DNA of 64,000 nucleotides from an uncultured Arenicella sp. (GTDB taxonomy: Bacteria > Pseudomonadota > Gammaproteobacteria > Arenicellales > Arenicellaceae), in the NCBI GenBank assembly GCA_937974565.1, contig CALJWL010000035.1, positions 1-64,000 of the forward strand, in the 5' to 3' direction. This document shows, in pieces, positions 17,423-27,767 of this stretch (its first letter is position 1; each line of letters opens with the position of its first letter). The notes under the pieces were generated by a model. That model was given only the letters and a program-made list of their open reading frames with translations, ran no database searches and was not told where the DNA came from. Both the position numbers and the translations under genes were made by a program.

Positions 17423-19089
17423 TGCTCTGCTCCTGTATTACTGTGTTGCTTGTTCTTTGAGTCAGTGTTCGGTTTAGTTTGCGAGTTAGCGCTGGACTGA
17501 CTGCTCTGCGTTGATTGAGCATTAAAGCCAAAACCAGTGGTGGCCAGCTCGACCGCTTTGACCATAGCACGCGCCTTATTAATGGTTTCTTTCCATTCAT
17601 ATCTTGGCACCGAGTCGGCCACAATGCCGGCGCCAGCTTGCGTGGATAATACGCCATCTTTAATCACTGCTGTGCGAATGGCAATGGCCGTATCCATATT
17701 ACCATTCCAGCCCAGATAGCCCACCGCCCCGCTGTAAACACCACGCTTTATTGGCTCAAGCTCATGAATAATTTCCATGGCACGAATCTTCGGAGCCCCA
17801 CTCACGGTGCCCGCTGGGAATGTGGCTTTTAACACGTCAATGGCATCCAAACCTTGATTAACACGACCTTCCACGTTCGACACAATGTGCATCACGTGAG
17901 AGTAGCGTTCAATGATCATCTTATCCGTGAGTTCGACCGAACCCGTATCCGCGATTCGACCTACGTCATTGCGCCCTAAGTCGATCAGCATTAAATGTTC
18001 AGCTAACTCTTTATCGTCATTGAGTAACTCACGCTCCAAAGCCATATCTTGTTCCGGAGTTAAGCCACGCTTGCGCGTGCCCGCGATTGGTCGCACCGTA
18101 ACCGTCCCCTCTTCCATCCGCACTAAAATCTCTGGGGAAGAGCCTACCACCTGAAAATCGCCCAGATTTAAAAAGTACATATAGGGCGACGGATTAATTG
18201 TTCGCAAGGCACGATATAGATCGATTGGCGCAGCATCAAATTTGGTTGACAATCGCTGGGAAAGCACAACCTGCATAATATCGCCCGCACGAATGTATTC
18301 TCGACAGCGCTCTACGGCGGCCTCAAAGTCGGCTTTCTGAAAGTGAAAGTGATAATCGTCTTCGCCCACAACGGTCTTATTATCAACCGACTTTGGCGCG
18401 GCAAAACGGCGGCCCAAACCGTTAACACAACGATCTAGCTGGGTTTGTGCATCATCGTAAGCATTGGGGTTATCAAGGCTTGCAATCGTGACAATAAAAA
18501 TGCGCCCAGCAAGGTTATCAAACACCAACACATTAAACGACTCCATGAGAAGAATGTCGGGGGCGCCTATGTCATCATGTTTATGCTCTAGGTCCAGCTT
18601 CTTTTCAATATAAGCGATGGTTTCGTAACCAAAATACCCAACCAAACCGCCGACCATGTCAGGCAGGCCATCGTAGTTGTATACTTTGTATTGTGCTTGC
18701 AGCTCTCTAACGTCATCCAGGGCATTATTAACTTGCTTCCGTGAGACAATTTCGCCATCTTCTTCAATAACGCGCTGATTGCCAAAATACTTGATCACCT
18801 TCCGACAGTTCAAACCGATAATCGAATACCGCCCCCACTTATCTCCCCCTTGAACGGACTCAAATAAGTACGTATAAGGGCGATCAGCGAGTTTTAAGTA
18901 AGTACTCACCGGGGTATCAAGGTCGGCAAGCGTTTCACGCACCATCGGAATGTGCGTAAACCCCTGATCTTTTAATGAAGCGGAACAAGCGTCAAAGTCG
19001 GCTTGATTATTAAGCTGAGTTATCAACGCAGATGAAAAATCAGATGGTACAAAGTCGGGTGATGGCACTGAATGATGGTTTGATGACAT
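17416..19089 (-). CDS. trpE: Anthranilate synthase component I TrpE
   Basis: Makes anthranilate from chorismate, the first committed step to tryptophan. The 557-aa protein has the chorismate-binding core ([45 protein letters not shown]) and, near the N-terminus, [18 protein letters not shown], where the ES is part of the tryptophan feedback site. The last ~40 residues form a low-complexity Gln/Ser/Asn tail that is not part of the catalytic fold. It is the first gene of trpEGDC, and its stop lies inside trpG. Confidence 0.96.
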   Translation of the reverse strand: MSSNHHSVPSPDFVPSDFSSALITQLNNQADFDACSASLKDQGFTHIPMVRETLADLDTPVSTYLKLADRPYTYLFESVQGGDKWGRYSIIGLNCRKVIKYFGNQRVIEEDGEIVSRKQVNNALDDVRELQAQYKVYNYDGLPDMVGGLVGYFGYETIAYIEKKLDLEHKHDDIGAPDILLMESFNVLVFDNLAGRIFIVTIASLDNPNAYDDAQTQLDRCVNGLGRRFAAPKSVDNKTVVGEDDYHFHFQKADFEAAVERCREYIRAGDIMQVVLSQRLSTKFDAAPIDLYRALRTINPSPYMYFLNLGDFQVVGSSPEILVRMEEGTVTVRPIAGTRKRGLTPEQDMALERELLNDDKELAEHLMLIDLGRNDVGRIADTGSVELTDKMIIERYSHVMHIVSNVEGRVNQGLDAIDVLKATFPAGTVSGAPKIRAMEIIHELEPIKRGVYSGAVGYLGWNGNMDTAIAIRTAVIKDGVLSTQAGAGIVADSVPRYEWKETINKARAMVKAVELATTGFGFNAQSTQSSQSSANSQTKPNTDSKNKQHSNTGAEQC

Positions 19090-19408
19090 AGCAATATGTT
19101 TTTACTGTGATTAGTGGTTAACCGATTGCATTTCAAACGCATTAAAATGGTTAACTGACTCTAAGACTTAATATTCAAGAACGAGTTGTGTATTTAATTC
19201 GTTAAACTTTTATTGAAAGCTGATTCATTAAAGTTAAACACACAGCCAGGGAATCACTGGCTTCGCCAGCGTCGCCAACAAGTTGAATTTTTTAGTCTTA
19301 AGTAATATTGCATTAGATAGAAGAGGGTTTAGGCCTCGGTCACTGTATGATTGCTGAGCTTATAGGCTAGGTCAAGGAAATGTTTGTTATTGAGCTATAA
19401 AACATCGC
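19090..19408. other. trpE-rpe intergenic region with two overlapping hairpins
   Basis: A gap of 319 bases. Two alternative hairpins share one arm: AGCCAG/CTGGCT (19244-19262) and CTGGC/GCCAG (19257-19269), so only one can form at a time. No leader peptide with consecutive Trp codons was found on the leftward strand, so a classic trp attenuator is not supported. In Pseudomonas-type gene orders gph lies between rpe and trpE; no trace of a gph frame was found here. Confidence 0.5.
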
Positions 19409-20083
19409 CTACGCGGTGGAACTCGCTATATTTGCACGCATTTCGCTGATCACATGGGAATAATCACTTTGATTGAATATGGCCGACCCCGCCACAAAAG
19501 TATCCGCCCCCAACGCCGCAAGTTCGCCAATATTGTTTGCTTTAACGCCTCCGTCTATTTCTAAGCGGATGTCTCGCCCACTGGCATCGATGATCTTTCG
19601 CGCCTCAACGATTTTATCTTTGATATAGGGAATAAACGATTGTCCACCAAACCCTGGGTTGACTGACATCAGCAAAATCATATCCACTTTATCAATCGCC
19701 CACTCCAACATTGTTAAAGGGGTCGCAGGGTTGAATACCAAACCGGCCTTGCAGCCCTCATCTTTAATCAACTGCAAACTGCGGTCAACATGACGACTTG
19801 CCTCAGGGTGGAAAGTAATTACAGTGGCACCCGCTTTAGCAAAGTCAGGAATGATGCGATCAACCGGTTCCACCATCAAATGCACGTCTATTGGTGCGGT
19901 TACACCGTGATCGCGCAAGGCTTGGCAAACCATAGGGCCAATAGTGAGGTTTGGCACGTAATGGTTGTCCATCACATCAAAATGAACCCAGTCTGCCCCA
20001 GCGGCAATAACATCATCAACCTCGTCACCCAGTTTGGCAAAATTGGCTGAAAGGATTGATGGAGCAATAATGTAGTCAGTCAT
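19409..20083 (-). CDS. rpe: Ribulose-phosphate 3-epimerase Rpe
   Basis: Interconverts ribulose-5-phosphate and xylulose-5-phosphate in the pentose phosphate pathway. TIM barrel of 224 aa with [19 protein letters not shown], the metal-binding [34 protein letters not shown] and [11 protein letters not shown]. The start is the ATG giving MTDYIIAPS; a TTG 12 codons upstream would add unrelated residues. It is on the same strand as the trp operon 320 bp downstream, and could be cotranscribed with it. Confidence 0.95.
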   Translation of the reverse strand: MTDYIIAPSILSANFAKLGDEVDDVIAAGADWVHFDVMDNHYVPNLTIGPMVCQALRDHGVTAPIDVHLMVEPVDRIIPDFAKAGATVITFHPEASRHVDRSLQLIKDEGCKAGLVFNPATPLTMLEWAIDKVDMILLMSVNPGFGGQSFIPYIKDKIVEARKIIDASGRDIRLEIDGGVKANNIGELAALGADTFVAGSAIFNQSDYSHVISEMRANIASSTA

Positions 20084-20162
20084 GATGTCATGCGCCAAGG
20101 AAGTCTGTAATGAGCGCAATTATACTCACAATTTTTGTGGGCGCCTAAATTACTTCTCAAAC

Positions 20163-22553
20163 CTACCTGCCAAACAGCCCGTCCAACAGTCTGTTTTTGA
20201 CTTCGTCTTTTAATTTGTCTTTTTCCGATTGCTTTTTTTGTTCTGGCGTTTCAGTGTTGGAGGAGGACTCTGAGTTAGCAACCTTATCCGACTGTTCGCG
20301 TAATGGACGTTCCTGCCCGGGTTGCTCGCTGATGCTCTCGGCGGGCTTCTCTTTACCTTTGTTCAGTTTTTTATCGATTGTATTACTCAAAAAACCTCTG
20401 AGTACGTCTTTAGTTGACAGATCCTCACCGCCTTCGATGCCTAATTTTTCCTGCAACAACTCGCCTTTTTTACGCTTAACTTCTTTTGCAAACAAAGCCT
20501 TATAAATGCGTTTAAAATCAATCGAATAATTGGGTTCCGTAAGGCTGCCAGTAAAGCGGATGGGGATCGGTATGCCAGCCAACTTATCGATGGCTTCACC
20601 GCCTTGGCCATTGGTTGAAGCAACCAGCTTTACCTCGACTAAGTAGTCTAATACTTGTTTTTCGATGTCAATCGTACCCTCACCGCCCACTCTAAATAAG
20701 GGCGCTTTCATGGAAAAATCGTCGTTAGTAATCACGTTGTTTTTTACGTTAAACGTGCCCAACAATTCGGCAAACCGCGTTTCATCGCCTGACTTTGCTT
20801 TGCCACTGCCTTCATTTTCACTCGGCTCTCGACCTTTGAATGACTGATATTGTGCGTAGGCGCTGTCAATCATGCCTTTAATATCCACCCCTTGAATCGC
20901 GCCATTTTTAGCCTGTAATTTAATGACCCCATTGTTAGTTTGCACGCCACCGGTTTCAGTGACCACCAAATCAACCAAAAGGCTGCCAATACCCGATAGC
21001 TGATCGGTCACTTCAGCCGCGTTGAGCAATTTTCCTAATTGAACTAAATCGACCTCATTCTTGATCTTAAGCTGCGAAGTGCCTTGCTGCTCACTAAACG
21101 CAATTTGCCCGGCTAACGAGCCATCGTACAGTGACGCGGTGGGTGTAATGGTGACATTGCCCGGCGTCGAGCGTACTTGAACATCAATATTATTAAGTTC
21201 AACGCCACCAGAGATTAATTGTTGTGCTTTAAATTGGCCATTAGCTTGCATCAATTGAAACGCCGCCATCGGCACGGCTAAAGCCTCACCACCACTGACT
21301 TCTTCTTCCTCACCTTCAACAGTGGGAGGTAGATAACGATCAACATTAAGCCGGTCCAAATTAAGGTTAAAATGCACAACTGGGTTATCAAAATTTCTTA
21401 CTGATGCCGAGCCCTTTAGCTCACTGTCGTCCAAGCTAAATACCAGGTTTTTAACTTCGACTTTTTCAAGGTCGCCACTAAATTGCGCTGTCAAGGCAAC
21501 ATTCTTCAAAACATCAGCGTCTGTGGTTTGATAGTCAACATCAAATTCTTTCAATAGTCTAGCGGCATTAAACGCGGGAACTGACAAGGCACCCGATGCA
21601 CTTGGTGCATCAATGAAATTGCGCGCCTTTAAGTCTGTCAACTGGCCCTGAAATGAGCCTACCTTAATGTCCAAACGCGGCATGTTAGCTTGTTGTGTAT
21701 CAATGTCGGCGCTTACATTGGGGGCCGAGATGGTTACATCCGCAGGTCCTTTTACGCCTAAATTCATACCTTGAATCTCCAATTGAGCCGAATTCGCAAA
21801 GGTTAATGCCTCTAAGGTAAAATCAGCATTAAGTTCACCTTGCAAGAATTGACCGCGCAAGTCAGCCATTGTTACTAATAAGGTATCGGTGTTGATTTGT
21901 GCTTTGCCATCAATCAAAAAATCCAACGCCTCTGCACTATCAGAGTTTTTCAAAACGCCAGAAGCTTGCAAGCTTGCCAAAGAATCACCAATCAAGTTAC
22001 CCGTGGTCACGCTCAGATTTGAAATTTCGGTCACTGCTCCAGAGGTACGATCGTCGATCACTAAGTGACCACCGCTTAATTCCAAACCTTGGATCACCAA
22101 GGCAACGGCAACGCCCGCACTTTCCTCTTGCCCGTCACTCTCGATGTTTTCATCACCGGTTAGACCGGCAAAACTGTCTACCCCATTTTTCAGAGTGACT
22201 AAACGCAGCTTTGGTTCTTTGAGAACCACGGTGTCGATATGCACTTGTTTGCTGAGTAACGGCACGAATTTAACCCTCAATTGGGCGGTATCAACCATCA
22301 CCATATCGCCACCAATTTGAGCCGGTTGAGAGAATGTCAGGCCTTCAGTGCGTATGCCTAACCACGGAAAGACTGATACGGAGAGTTTGCCATCTAAACT
22401 GAGGTCTCGCCCTGTTTTATCTTTAACCAGTGCGGTGATTTCCTCACGATAATCATTCGGGTCAAACACCATCGGCACAATAATAATGGCCGCAATGACC
22501 AGTACAGTCAATGTAACCACAAAACCCAAAAGCCATTTAATAAGACGAAACAT
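20163..22553 (-). CDS. asmA: AsmA-family envelope protein
   Basis: A 796-residue protein anchored by an N-terminal membrane helix (residues ~7-29, LLGFVVTLTVLVIAAIIIVP) with a long periplasmic part. The start of the AsmA domain is clear (FDPNDYREEITALVKDKTGR; GKLSVSVFPWLGIRTEGLTF), as is the C-terminal AsmA region near residues 530-680 (NGVIKLQAKNGAIQGVDIKG). AsmA-like proteins are long beta-groove proteins linked to phospholipid transport and outer-membrane integrity. The last ~90 residues are a highly charged Lys/Glu/Ser tail. It is single in its direction, with rpe just downstream. Confidence 0.88.
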   Translation of the reverse strand: MFRLIKWLLGFVVTLTVLVIAAIIIVPMVFDPNDYREEITALVKDKTGRDLSLDGKLSVSVFPWLGIRTEGLTFSQPAQIGGDMVMVDTAQLRVKFVPLLSKQVHIDTVVLKEPKLRLVTLKNGVDSFAGLTGDENIESDGQEESAGVAVALVIQGLELSGGHLVIDDRTSGAVTEISNLSVTTGNLIGDSLASLQASGVLKNSDSAEALDFLIDGKAQINTDTLLVTMADLRGQFLQGELNADFTLEALTFANSAQLEIQGMNLGVKGPADVTISAPNVSADIDTQQANMPRLDIKVGSFQGQLTDLKARNFIDAPSASGALSVPAFNAARLLKEFDVDYQTTDADVLKNVALTAQFSGDLEKVEVKNLVFSLDDSELKGSASVRNFDNPVVHFNLNLDRLNVDRYLPPTVEGEEEEVSGGEALAVPMAAFQLMQANGQFKAQQLISGGVELNNIDVQVRSTPGNVTITPTASLYDGSLAGQIAFSEQQGTSQLKIKNEVDLVQLGKLLNAAEVTDQLSGIGSLLVDLVVTETGGVQTNNGVIKLQAKNGAIQGVDIKGMIDSAYAQYQSFKGREPSENEGSGKAKSGDETRFAELLGTFNVKNNVITNDDFSMKAPLFRVGGEGTIDIEKQVLDYLVEVKLVASTNGQGGEAIDKLAGIPIPIRFTGSLTEPNYSIDFKRIYKALFAKEVKRKKGELLQEKLGIEGGEDLSTKDVLRGFLSNTIDKKLNKGKEKPAESISEQPGQERPLREQSDKVANSESSSNTETPEQKKQSEKDKLKDEVKNRLLDGLFGR

Positions 22554-22937
22554 ACATTAAACCTGTTTTGTATAAAGGGGAACGGCTTTCCTTCATGCTA
22601 AGACTTGTCGCGTGATGAGGTGCCGTGAACGTATTACCGCAATAATAGCAATTATGAATAGTTTACTACTGACAGATGAATAGAAAATTAACCAGCGTGA
22701 GTTATTGCGTTATAAATTGTGAATTCATCTGGATTATTAATCATAAACGCGGCCGCTTAAACAACCACGAATTATCGAAGGGCATCAGAGTAATGCTTGA
22801 TCATAGCCGACATATCAAACTCGATATTTCTCGGTGCCTCTTTATTTTAAACCGTCAGTACAGTAATCTAAGACGGCTCACACTCAATTTCGTTTTAAAA
22901 TGGCTTTGCCACTCTTAATAATCAGCCTTAATGCTTA
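22554..22937. other. Divergent promoter region between asmA and the glucosylglycerate operon
   Basis: A stretch of 384 AT-rich bases between divergent genes. It should hold both promoters, but no hexamer pair stands out clearly. A possible 80-codon frame at 22676-22918 has no recognisable domain and is treated as chance. Confidence 0.5.
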
Positions 22938-23873
22938 ATGTCTGACCAACCTTCACTCGCCTCAAACTCACACGCTCAGGTTATCGAGGCGATAAAAGCC
23001 CATCGCTTACCATCTAACTTTTTAACCACTGTCGAACAGTTTTATTGGCCTCTTGCGCAATCCCTAAAGCAGAACATCAATAAAACAAAACCAACCTTGA
23101 TAGGCGTTCAAGGTTCTCAAGGTAGTGGTAAAAGTACGTGCGCCTCGTTTTTAAAACTGCTGCTCGAGTCTGAATATCAATTAAACGTGCTGGTCGCCTC
23201 TATCGATGACTTTTATTTAACTCGGGCCGCACGCCAACAATTGGCAAAAGAATGCCACCCATTATTTATAACTAGGGGGGTGCCCGCCACTCACGATGTA
23301 AACATGATGAATGCCATGTTTAATCATGTAGTCACTGGTGAACCGTTTTCAACAGCGTCACCATTACAAGTACCGGTATTTGATAAGTCCGTGGACGATC
23401 GAGCCTCACAAACCCATTGGCAAAAAATAGAAAACGCCGTTGATGTGGTTATATTGGAAGGCTGGTGCGTGGGCATAAGCGCGCAGGATAGCGCGGCTTT
23501 AACAACACCGATTAACGAGTTAGAGAGAGTTGAAGATAGTAATGGGGTTTGGCGCGGCGCGGTCAATCGAGCGCTGGGTAATGAATACAACGATTTGTTT
23601 GCTCGTTTAGACATTCTTGTCACTCTGCAAGCCCCCAGTTTTAAATGCGTATTAGGCTGGCGTCAATTGCAAGAAGAGAAAATGATTGCCAAATTGAAAA
23701 GTGAAGGAAAAAGCATGGAAAAAGCGCAGACAAAAGAACAAATTAAACGCTTTATTTCTCATTACCAAAGACTCACTGAACATGCGCTCGCAACCATGCC
23801 TGAACAAGCTGATTATGTGCTTTGGTTGGATGAAAACCACCAGTTTACTAAGCTTGAGACGGTGCAAAAATGA
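22938..23873 (+). CDS. D-glycerate 3-kinase (GLYK/phosphoribulokinase-like)
   Basis: Predicted to phosphorylate D-glycerate to 3-phosphoglycerate with ATP. The P-loop GVQGSQGSGKST lies near residues 55-66, followed by SIDDFYLTRAARQQLA, RGVPATHDVNMM, VPVFDKSVDDR and LEGWCVGI, the pattern of the plant/yeast-type glycerate kinase rather than GlxK or GarK. It is first in a four-gene cluster for glucosylglycerate, where it would recycle the glycerate released by the phosphorylase back to the 3-phosphoglycerate used by the synthase. Its stop overlaps the next gene (ATGA), so translation is coupled. Confidence 0.85.
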   Translation: MSDQPSLASNSHAQVIEAIKAHRLPSNFLTTVEQFYWPLAQSLKQNINKTKPTLIGVQGSQGSGKSTCASFLKLLLESEYQLNVLVASIDDFYLTRAARQQLAKECHPLFITRGVPATHDVNMMNAMFNHVVTGEPFSTASPLQVPVFDKSVDDRASQTHWQKIENAVDVVILEGWCVGISAQDSAALTTPINELERVEDSNGVWRGAVNRALGNEYNDLFARLDILVTLQAPSFKCVLGWRQLQEEKMIAKLKSEGKSMEKAQTKEQIKRFISHYQRLTEHALATMPEQADYVLWLDENHQFTKLETVQK

Positions 23874-24682
23874 GGTGTCGATACCTTATTTCCACAGATC
23901 TGGACGGAACCTTAATTGATCATCACAATTATTCGTTTGACGCCGCTTTGCCAGCGTTAGCGCGCTGCAAAAAATTAAACATACCGATCATACTCAACAC
24001 CAGTAAAACGCACGCTGAAGCCGAGCAACTGCAAAAACGAATCGGTATTACAGGGCCAATGATTGTTGAAAACGGCAGCGCCTTGATACTAAACCCTTCA
24101 GAATCTAAGTTGTTTGGCGCGAAAAGAAAAACCATTCTTAGTTTTATTGCTCATATACGAACTGCCCACCAATGGCAATTCACCGGCTTTAATGATTGGT
24201 CTATTGACGAGATCGCTGGCATAACTGGGCTCAGCTTGGAAGACGCAACTCAAGCCAGCTCAAAACAATTTTCCGAGCCTTTTATTTGGCAAGACTCAGA
24301 CCGAGCGCTGCAAACATTTACCCAACTCGCTGAACAGCAACACTTGACCGTATTAAAAGGTGGGCGTTTCTATCACTTACAAGGCACAACGGATAAGAGC
24401 AAACCCTTGGCATGGTTACAACAAAACCCAGAGGCGGTTTTCAACATAAACGGCATTGAAAATGAACGCTCGGTTCTGCCGAATGAAACACGCCTTATTG
24501 CCTTAGGTGACAACCATAACGATATCGCGATGTTAAATGCAGCCGACATTGCGGTTTGCGTTAAGTCACCGGTCGCAGATTACCCGAAGCTCTCTACCGT
24601 GAAACCCGTTATACGCACCACCAGTTTGGGGCCAGTGGGGTGGAATGAGGCAATACAATCCATTCTAGATGGCAATCAATAA
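23870..24682 (+). CDS. gpgP: Glucosyl-3-phosphoglycerate phosphatase (MPGP-type HAD hydrolase)
   Basis: HAD-superfamily phosphatase of 270 aa. The nucleophile motif STDLDGTLIDHH lies at the N-terminus, NTSKTHAEA gives the second motif, and GDNHNDIAMLNAAD the acidic metal site. The cap and overall pattern (GITGPMIVENGSALI; FTGFNDWSIDEIAGITGLSLEDA) are those of mannosyl-3-phosphoglycerate phosphatase and its relatives. Because a glucosyl-3-phosphoglycerate synthase is encoded next door, dephosphorylation of glucosyl-3-phosphoglycerate to glucosylglycerate is the likely reaction. The start overlaps the kinase stop codon by 4 nt. Confidence 0.85.
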   Translation: MRCRYLISTDLDGTLIDHHNYSFDAALPALARCKKLNIPIILNTSKTHAEAEQLQKRIGITGPMIVENGSALILNPSESKLFGAKRKTILSFIAHIRTAHQWQFTGFNDWSIDEIAGITGLSLEDATQASSKQFSEPFIWQDSDRALQTFTQLAEQQHLTVLKGGRFYHLQGTTDKSKPLAWLQQNPEAVFNINGIENERSVLPNETRLIALGDNHNDIAMLNAADIAVCVKSPVADYPKLSTVKPVIRTTSLGPVGWNEAIQSILDGNQ

Positions 24683-24741
24683 GCTTGCGGCTAAACCTTA
24701 AAACCACCGAAAAACAACTCTAACTGACTGAAAACACTATC

Positions 24742-25962
24742 ATGGCTGATTTTTATCAAAATGGCATTATCACAACCCTGCACAACCTCAATCAGCGCAG
24801 CTTGGATGACCTTGAGTCCGAACTCAGAAGTTTCCAAAAAAAGCGGCCAATGGCATTGGTTTTACCCTCTCTTTATTCAGAACTCGAAGGCGATGCTCTG
24901 CCGAGAATAGTGCAAGAACTCAGCCAAGTCGATTATCTTGATGACATTGTTATTGGCCTAGATCGCGCCACTGAAAACGAGTATCGTAACTCCCTTAACT
25001 TTTTCAAACCGTTAAATCAAAGTTTTAAGTTGTTGTGGAACGATGGGCCTAGACTGCAAAAGATTGATCAAAAACTTAAGCAGAAAAACCTATCACCAAA
25101 AGAGTTAGGCAAAGGCCGTAATGTTTGGTTTTGCTTTGGTTATGTGCTAGCTGCAGATCGCGCTGAATCGGTGGCTTTACACGACTGCGATATCGTGACT
25201 TACGATCGCAGCCTTGTGGCGCGCTTGCTCTACCCAGTGGCCAACCCCAACTTTAACTACAAATTTTGCAAAGGCTTTTACGCTCGTGTTGCTGATGGAA
25301 AAATGAACGGCCGCGTTACACGCCTGCTCGTGACTCCTTTAGTAAGGGCACTCAAAAAAGTGTATGGGCAGAATGATTATCTTGATTACATCGACAGCTT
25401 TCGCTACCCATTGGCCGGTGAGTTCTCTTTTCGCACCGATGTGATTAATGATCTGCGTATTCCCAGCGACTGGGGGTTAGAGATTGGCGTACTATCTGAG
25501 CTTAATCGAAATTACGCCAATAACCGCATCTGCCAAGCCGACATAGCCGACAGTTACGACCATAAGCACCAAGACTTGTCACCCGAAGATACCGCTCAAG
25601 GTCTATCAAAAATGTCGATTGATATTTGCAAAGCCCTGTTCCGAAAACTGGCGACTAATGGCGTGGTGTTTAACTCCGAAACTTTCCGCGCAATCAAAGC
25701 CACTTACTTTAGAATCGCGCTCGATTTTGTCGAGACTTACTACAACGATGCGAAGATGAACGGCTTGACCTTAGACGTACACTCGGAAGAAGCGGCGATT
25801 GAAATGTTTGCCGAAAACGTCTTAATCGCAGGACAAGACTTTTTAGAAAACCCAATGGAAACGCCATTCATTCCTAGTTGGAATCGGGTAATCAGCGCGC
25901 TGCCTGATATTCAAGACGAGCTGATCGCCGCAGTCGATGCCGATATGCAAGAGTATTCTTAG
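24742..25962 (+). CDS. gpgS: Glucosyl-3-phosphoglycerate synthase (GT81-like)
   Basis: Predicted glycosyltransferase joining glucose from an NDP-glucose to 3-phosphoglycerate. The 406-aa protein shows the GT-A nucleotide-sugar pattern: FQKKRPMALVLPSLYSELEG near the N-terminus, GKGRNVWFCFGYVLA, the metal-binding DxD in LHDCDIVTYDRS near residues 147-157, and FRYPLAGEFSFR, typical of bacterial GpgS. It lies between the phosphatase and the phosphorylase on the same strand with short gaps (59 and 35 bp), so it belongs to the same operon. The product is an osmoprotectant precursor. Confidence 0.88.
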   Translation: MADFYQNGIITTLHNLNQRSLDDLESELRSFQKKRPMALVLPSLYSELEGDALPRIVQELSQVDYLDDIVIGLDRATENEYRNSLNFFKPLNQSFKLLWNDGPRLQKIDQKLKQKNLSPKELGKGRNVWFCFGYVLAADRAESVALHDCDIVTYDRSLVARLLYPVANPNFNYKFCKGFYARVADGKMNGRVTRLLVTPLVRALKKVYGQNDYLDYIDSFRYPLAGEFSFRTDVINDLRIPSDWGLEIGVLSELNRNYANNRICQADIADSYDHKHQDLSPEDTAQGLSKMSIDICKALFRKLATNGVVFNSETFRAIKATYFRIALDFVETYYNDAKMNGLTLDVHSEEAAIEMFAENVLIAGQDFLENPMETPFIPSWNRVISALPDIQDELIAAVDADMQEYS

Positions 25963-25997
25963 AGCCGTTACCATTTTAATAGCCAACCTTTCAATCT

Positions 25998-27752
25998 ATG
26001 CAAGCAACTAAACACACACTCACCAGCATTGAAGAGCATTTAAGTCGCATCTACCCAGATTTAGATACCGCAGAATTAGCCAAGCAAACGCTGGAAACAA
26101 TGGGATTAAAGGCTGACTCACTAACCGAACCTTTGCACCAAAACAAATGGGACCAACAAGACGTTTGGGTGATCACTTACGGTGACAGTGTTATCAGCAA
26201 TGACACATCCCCTCTGAAGACACTGAAAAAATTCGCAGATGAACACCTTAAAGACGTCATCACAGGCATACACATCTTGCCTTTTTTTCCTTATTCGTCT
26301 GACGATGGTTTCTCTGTCATCAACTACGCACAAGTCAATGACAGCCTTGGCGATTGGAATGACATCGCCGACATCGGAGAAAGCTACGACCTGATGGCCG
26401 ACTTAGTAATCAACCATTGCTCACAACGCAGCCAATGGTTTGAGAATTTTAAGCAAGGCAAGAACCCCGGCAAGGACTATTTTATACAAGCGTCACCGGA
26501 CGATGAACTAAATAAAGTAGTCCGGCCCAGAACATCGCCTTTATTACGCGAAACACAAACGCTGGGCGGTAAAAAACACGTATGGTGTACGTTTAGCCAC
26601 GACCAGATCGATTTAAATTTCGCCAACCCCGCAGTGCTGTTGGAAATGGTTCGTATTATTCGCGCTTATCTAGAGCAAGGCGTGCGAATATTCCGCTTGG
26701 ATGCCGTGGCATTTTTATGGAAAAAAATAGGCACCGACTGCATGCACCTGCCACAAACTCACGAAGTGGTAAGGCTACTCAGGTCGCTCATTGAAGCGCA
26801 CACCGCAAACGCCATTGTAATCACGGAAACCAACGTTCCCAATCACGAGAACATATCCTACTTCGGTAATGCCAACGAAGCTCATGCCGTGTATAACTTT
26901 TCTCTGCCACCATTATTGTTGAACGCCTTTGTTAGCGGTACCAGCGAGCATTTGAAGCGCTGGCAAATGAGCATGCCTCCGGCGCAAACCGGTACCTTTT
27001 ATTTTAACTTTATTGCCAGTCACGATGGCATTGGTTTACGACCGGCAAAAGATCTACTCGATCAAAATGAAATTGACGAACTAGTGAACACCATGCAAAG
27101 TTTTGGGGCACGCGTATCGTGGCGCTCGGTTGAAGGAGGGCGCCAAGAACCCTACGAAATTAACATTGCACTTTATGACGCTCTGCAAGGCACTAACCAA
27201 GGGCCAGACCGTTGGCAACAGTCACGTTTTCTGTGCGCGCACGCTATTATGTTGGCATTGGAGGGAGTGCCGGGCATCTACATACACAGCATGTTGGCGA
27301 CACAGAACGATTACGACCGAGTCGCATTGACCAACCACAATCGCAGCATCAATCGATCAAAGTGGCAATACAACGAACTGGTAGATAAACTTAACGACCC
27401 GAGCAGCCATCATGCCCAAGTATTATCAGGCCTAAAACGGTTGCTGAGAATTCGATGCGCGCAGCCTGCTTTTCACCCCAATGCCATTCAATACACACTG
27501 CACTTAGGTAACAAGGTGTTTGCTTTTTGGCGACAGAGTTTAAAGCGTGATCAGAGTATATTTTGCATCTTCAACGTCACCAACAACAACGTCTCAGTTC
27601 CACTGAGTTCAGTCAATTTGATCAACTTAGATACTTGGACCGACCTCAACAGTGGTGACCAATACCTAGCAACGGATGATGAGATTGAGCTGGAGCCTTG
27701 CGGTTTCGTTTGGCTTACGAATAAAACTTTCTCGGAAGGCTCTGGGCATTAA
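25998..27752 (+). CDS. GH13_18 sucrose-phosphorylase-like enzyme, probable glucosylglycerate phosphorylase
   Basis: A 584-residue alpha-amylase-family enzyme. The catalytic residues can be placed: nucleophile Asp235 in FRLDAVAF, acid/base Glu277 in ITETNVPN and transition-state Asp343 in ASHDGIG. HILPFFPYSSDDGFSVINYA and LMADLVINHCSQRSQWF are typical of subfamily 18, which splits sucrose, glucosylglycerol, sucrose-6-phosphate or glucosylglycerate with phosphate. The neighbouring synthase, phosphatase and glycerate kinase make glucosylglycerate the likeliest substrate, giving glucose-1-phosphate and glycerate. That specificity is inferred from context, not from the active site. Confidence 0.85.
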   Translation: MQATKHTLTSIEEHLSRIYPDLDTAELAKQTLETMGLKADSLTEPLHQNKWDQQDVWVITYGDSVISNDTSPLKTLKKFADEHLKDVITGIHILPFFPYSSDDGFSVINYAQVNDSLGDWNDIADIGESYDLMADLVINHCSQRSQWFENFKQGKNPGKDYFIQASPDDELNKVVRPRTSPLLRETQTLGGKKHVWCTFSHDQIDLNFANPAVLLEMVRIIRAYLEQGVRIFRLDAVAFLWKKIGTDCMHLPQTHEVVRLLRSLIEAHTANAIVITETNVPNHENISYFGNANEAHAVYNFSLPPLLLNAFVSGTSEHLKRWQMSMPPAQTGTFYFNFIASHDGIGLRPAKDLLDQNEIDELVNTMQSFGARVSWRSVEGGRQEPYEINIALYDALQGTNQGPDRWQQSRFLCAHAIMLALEGVPGIYIHSMLATQNDYDRVALTNHNRSINRSKWQYNELVDKLNDPSSHHAQVLSGLKRLLRIRCAQPAFHPNAIQYTLHLGNKVFAFWRQSLKRDQSIFCIFNVTNNNVSVPLSSVNLINLDTWTDLNSGDQYLATDDEIELEPCGFVWLTNKTFSEGSGH

Positions 27753-27767
27753 AAACGCGCCTTCAAC

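Noticed and set aside
19090-19408. Trp attenuator before trpE
   Set aside because: No short leader peptide with consecutive Trp codons and no T-tailed terminator hairpin. Only one TGG occurs in a possible short frame.
22676-22918. 80-residue frame between asmA and the glycerate kinase gene
   Set aside because: No ribosome site, no domain, and it occupies the region where two divergent promoters are needed.
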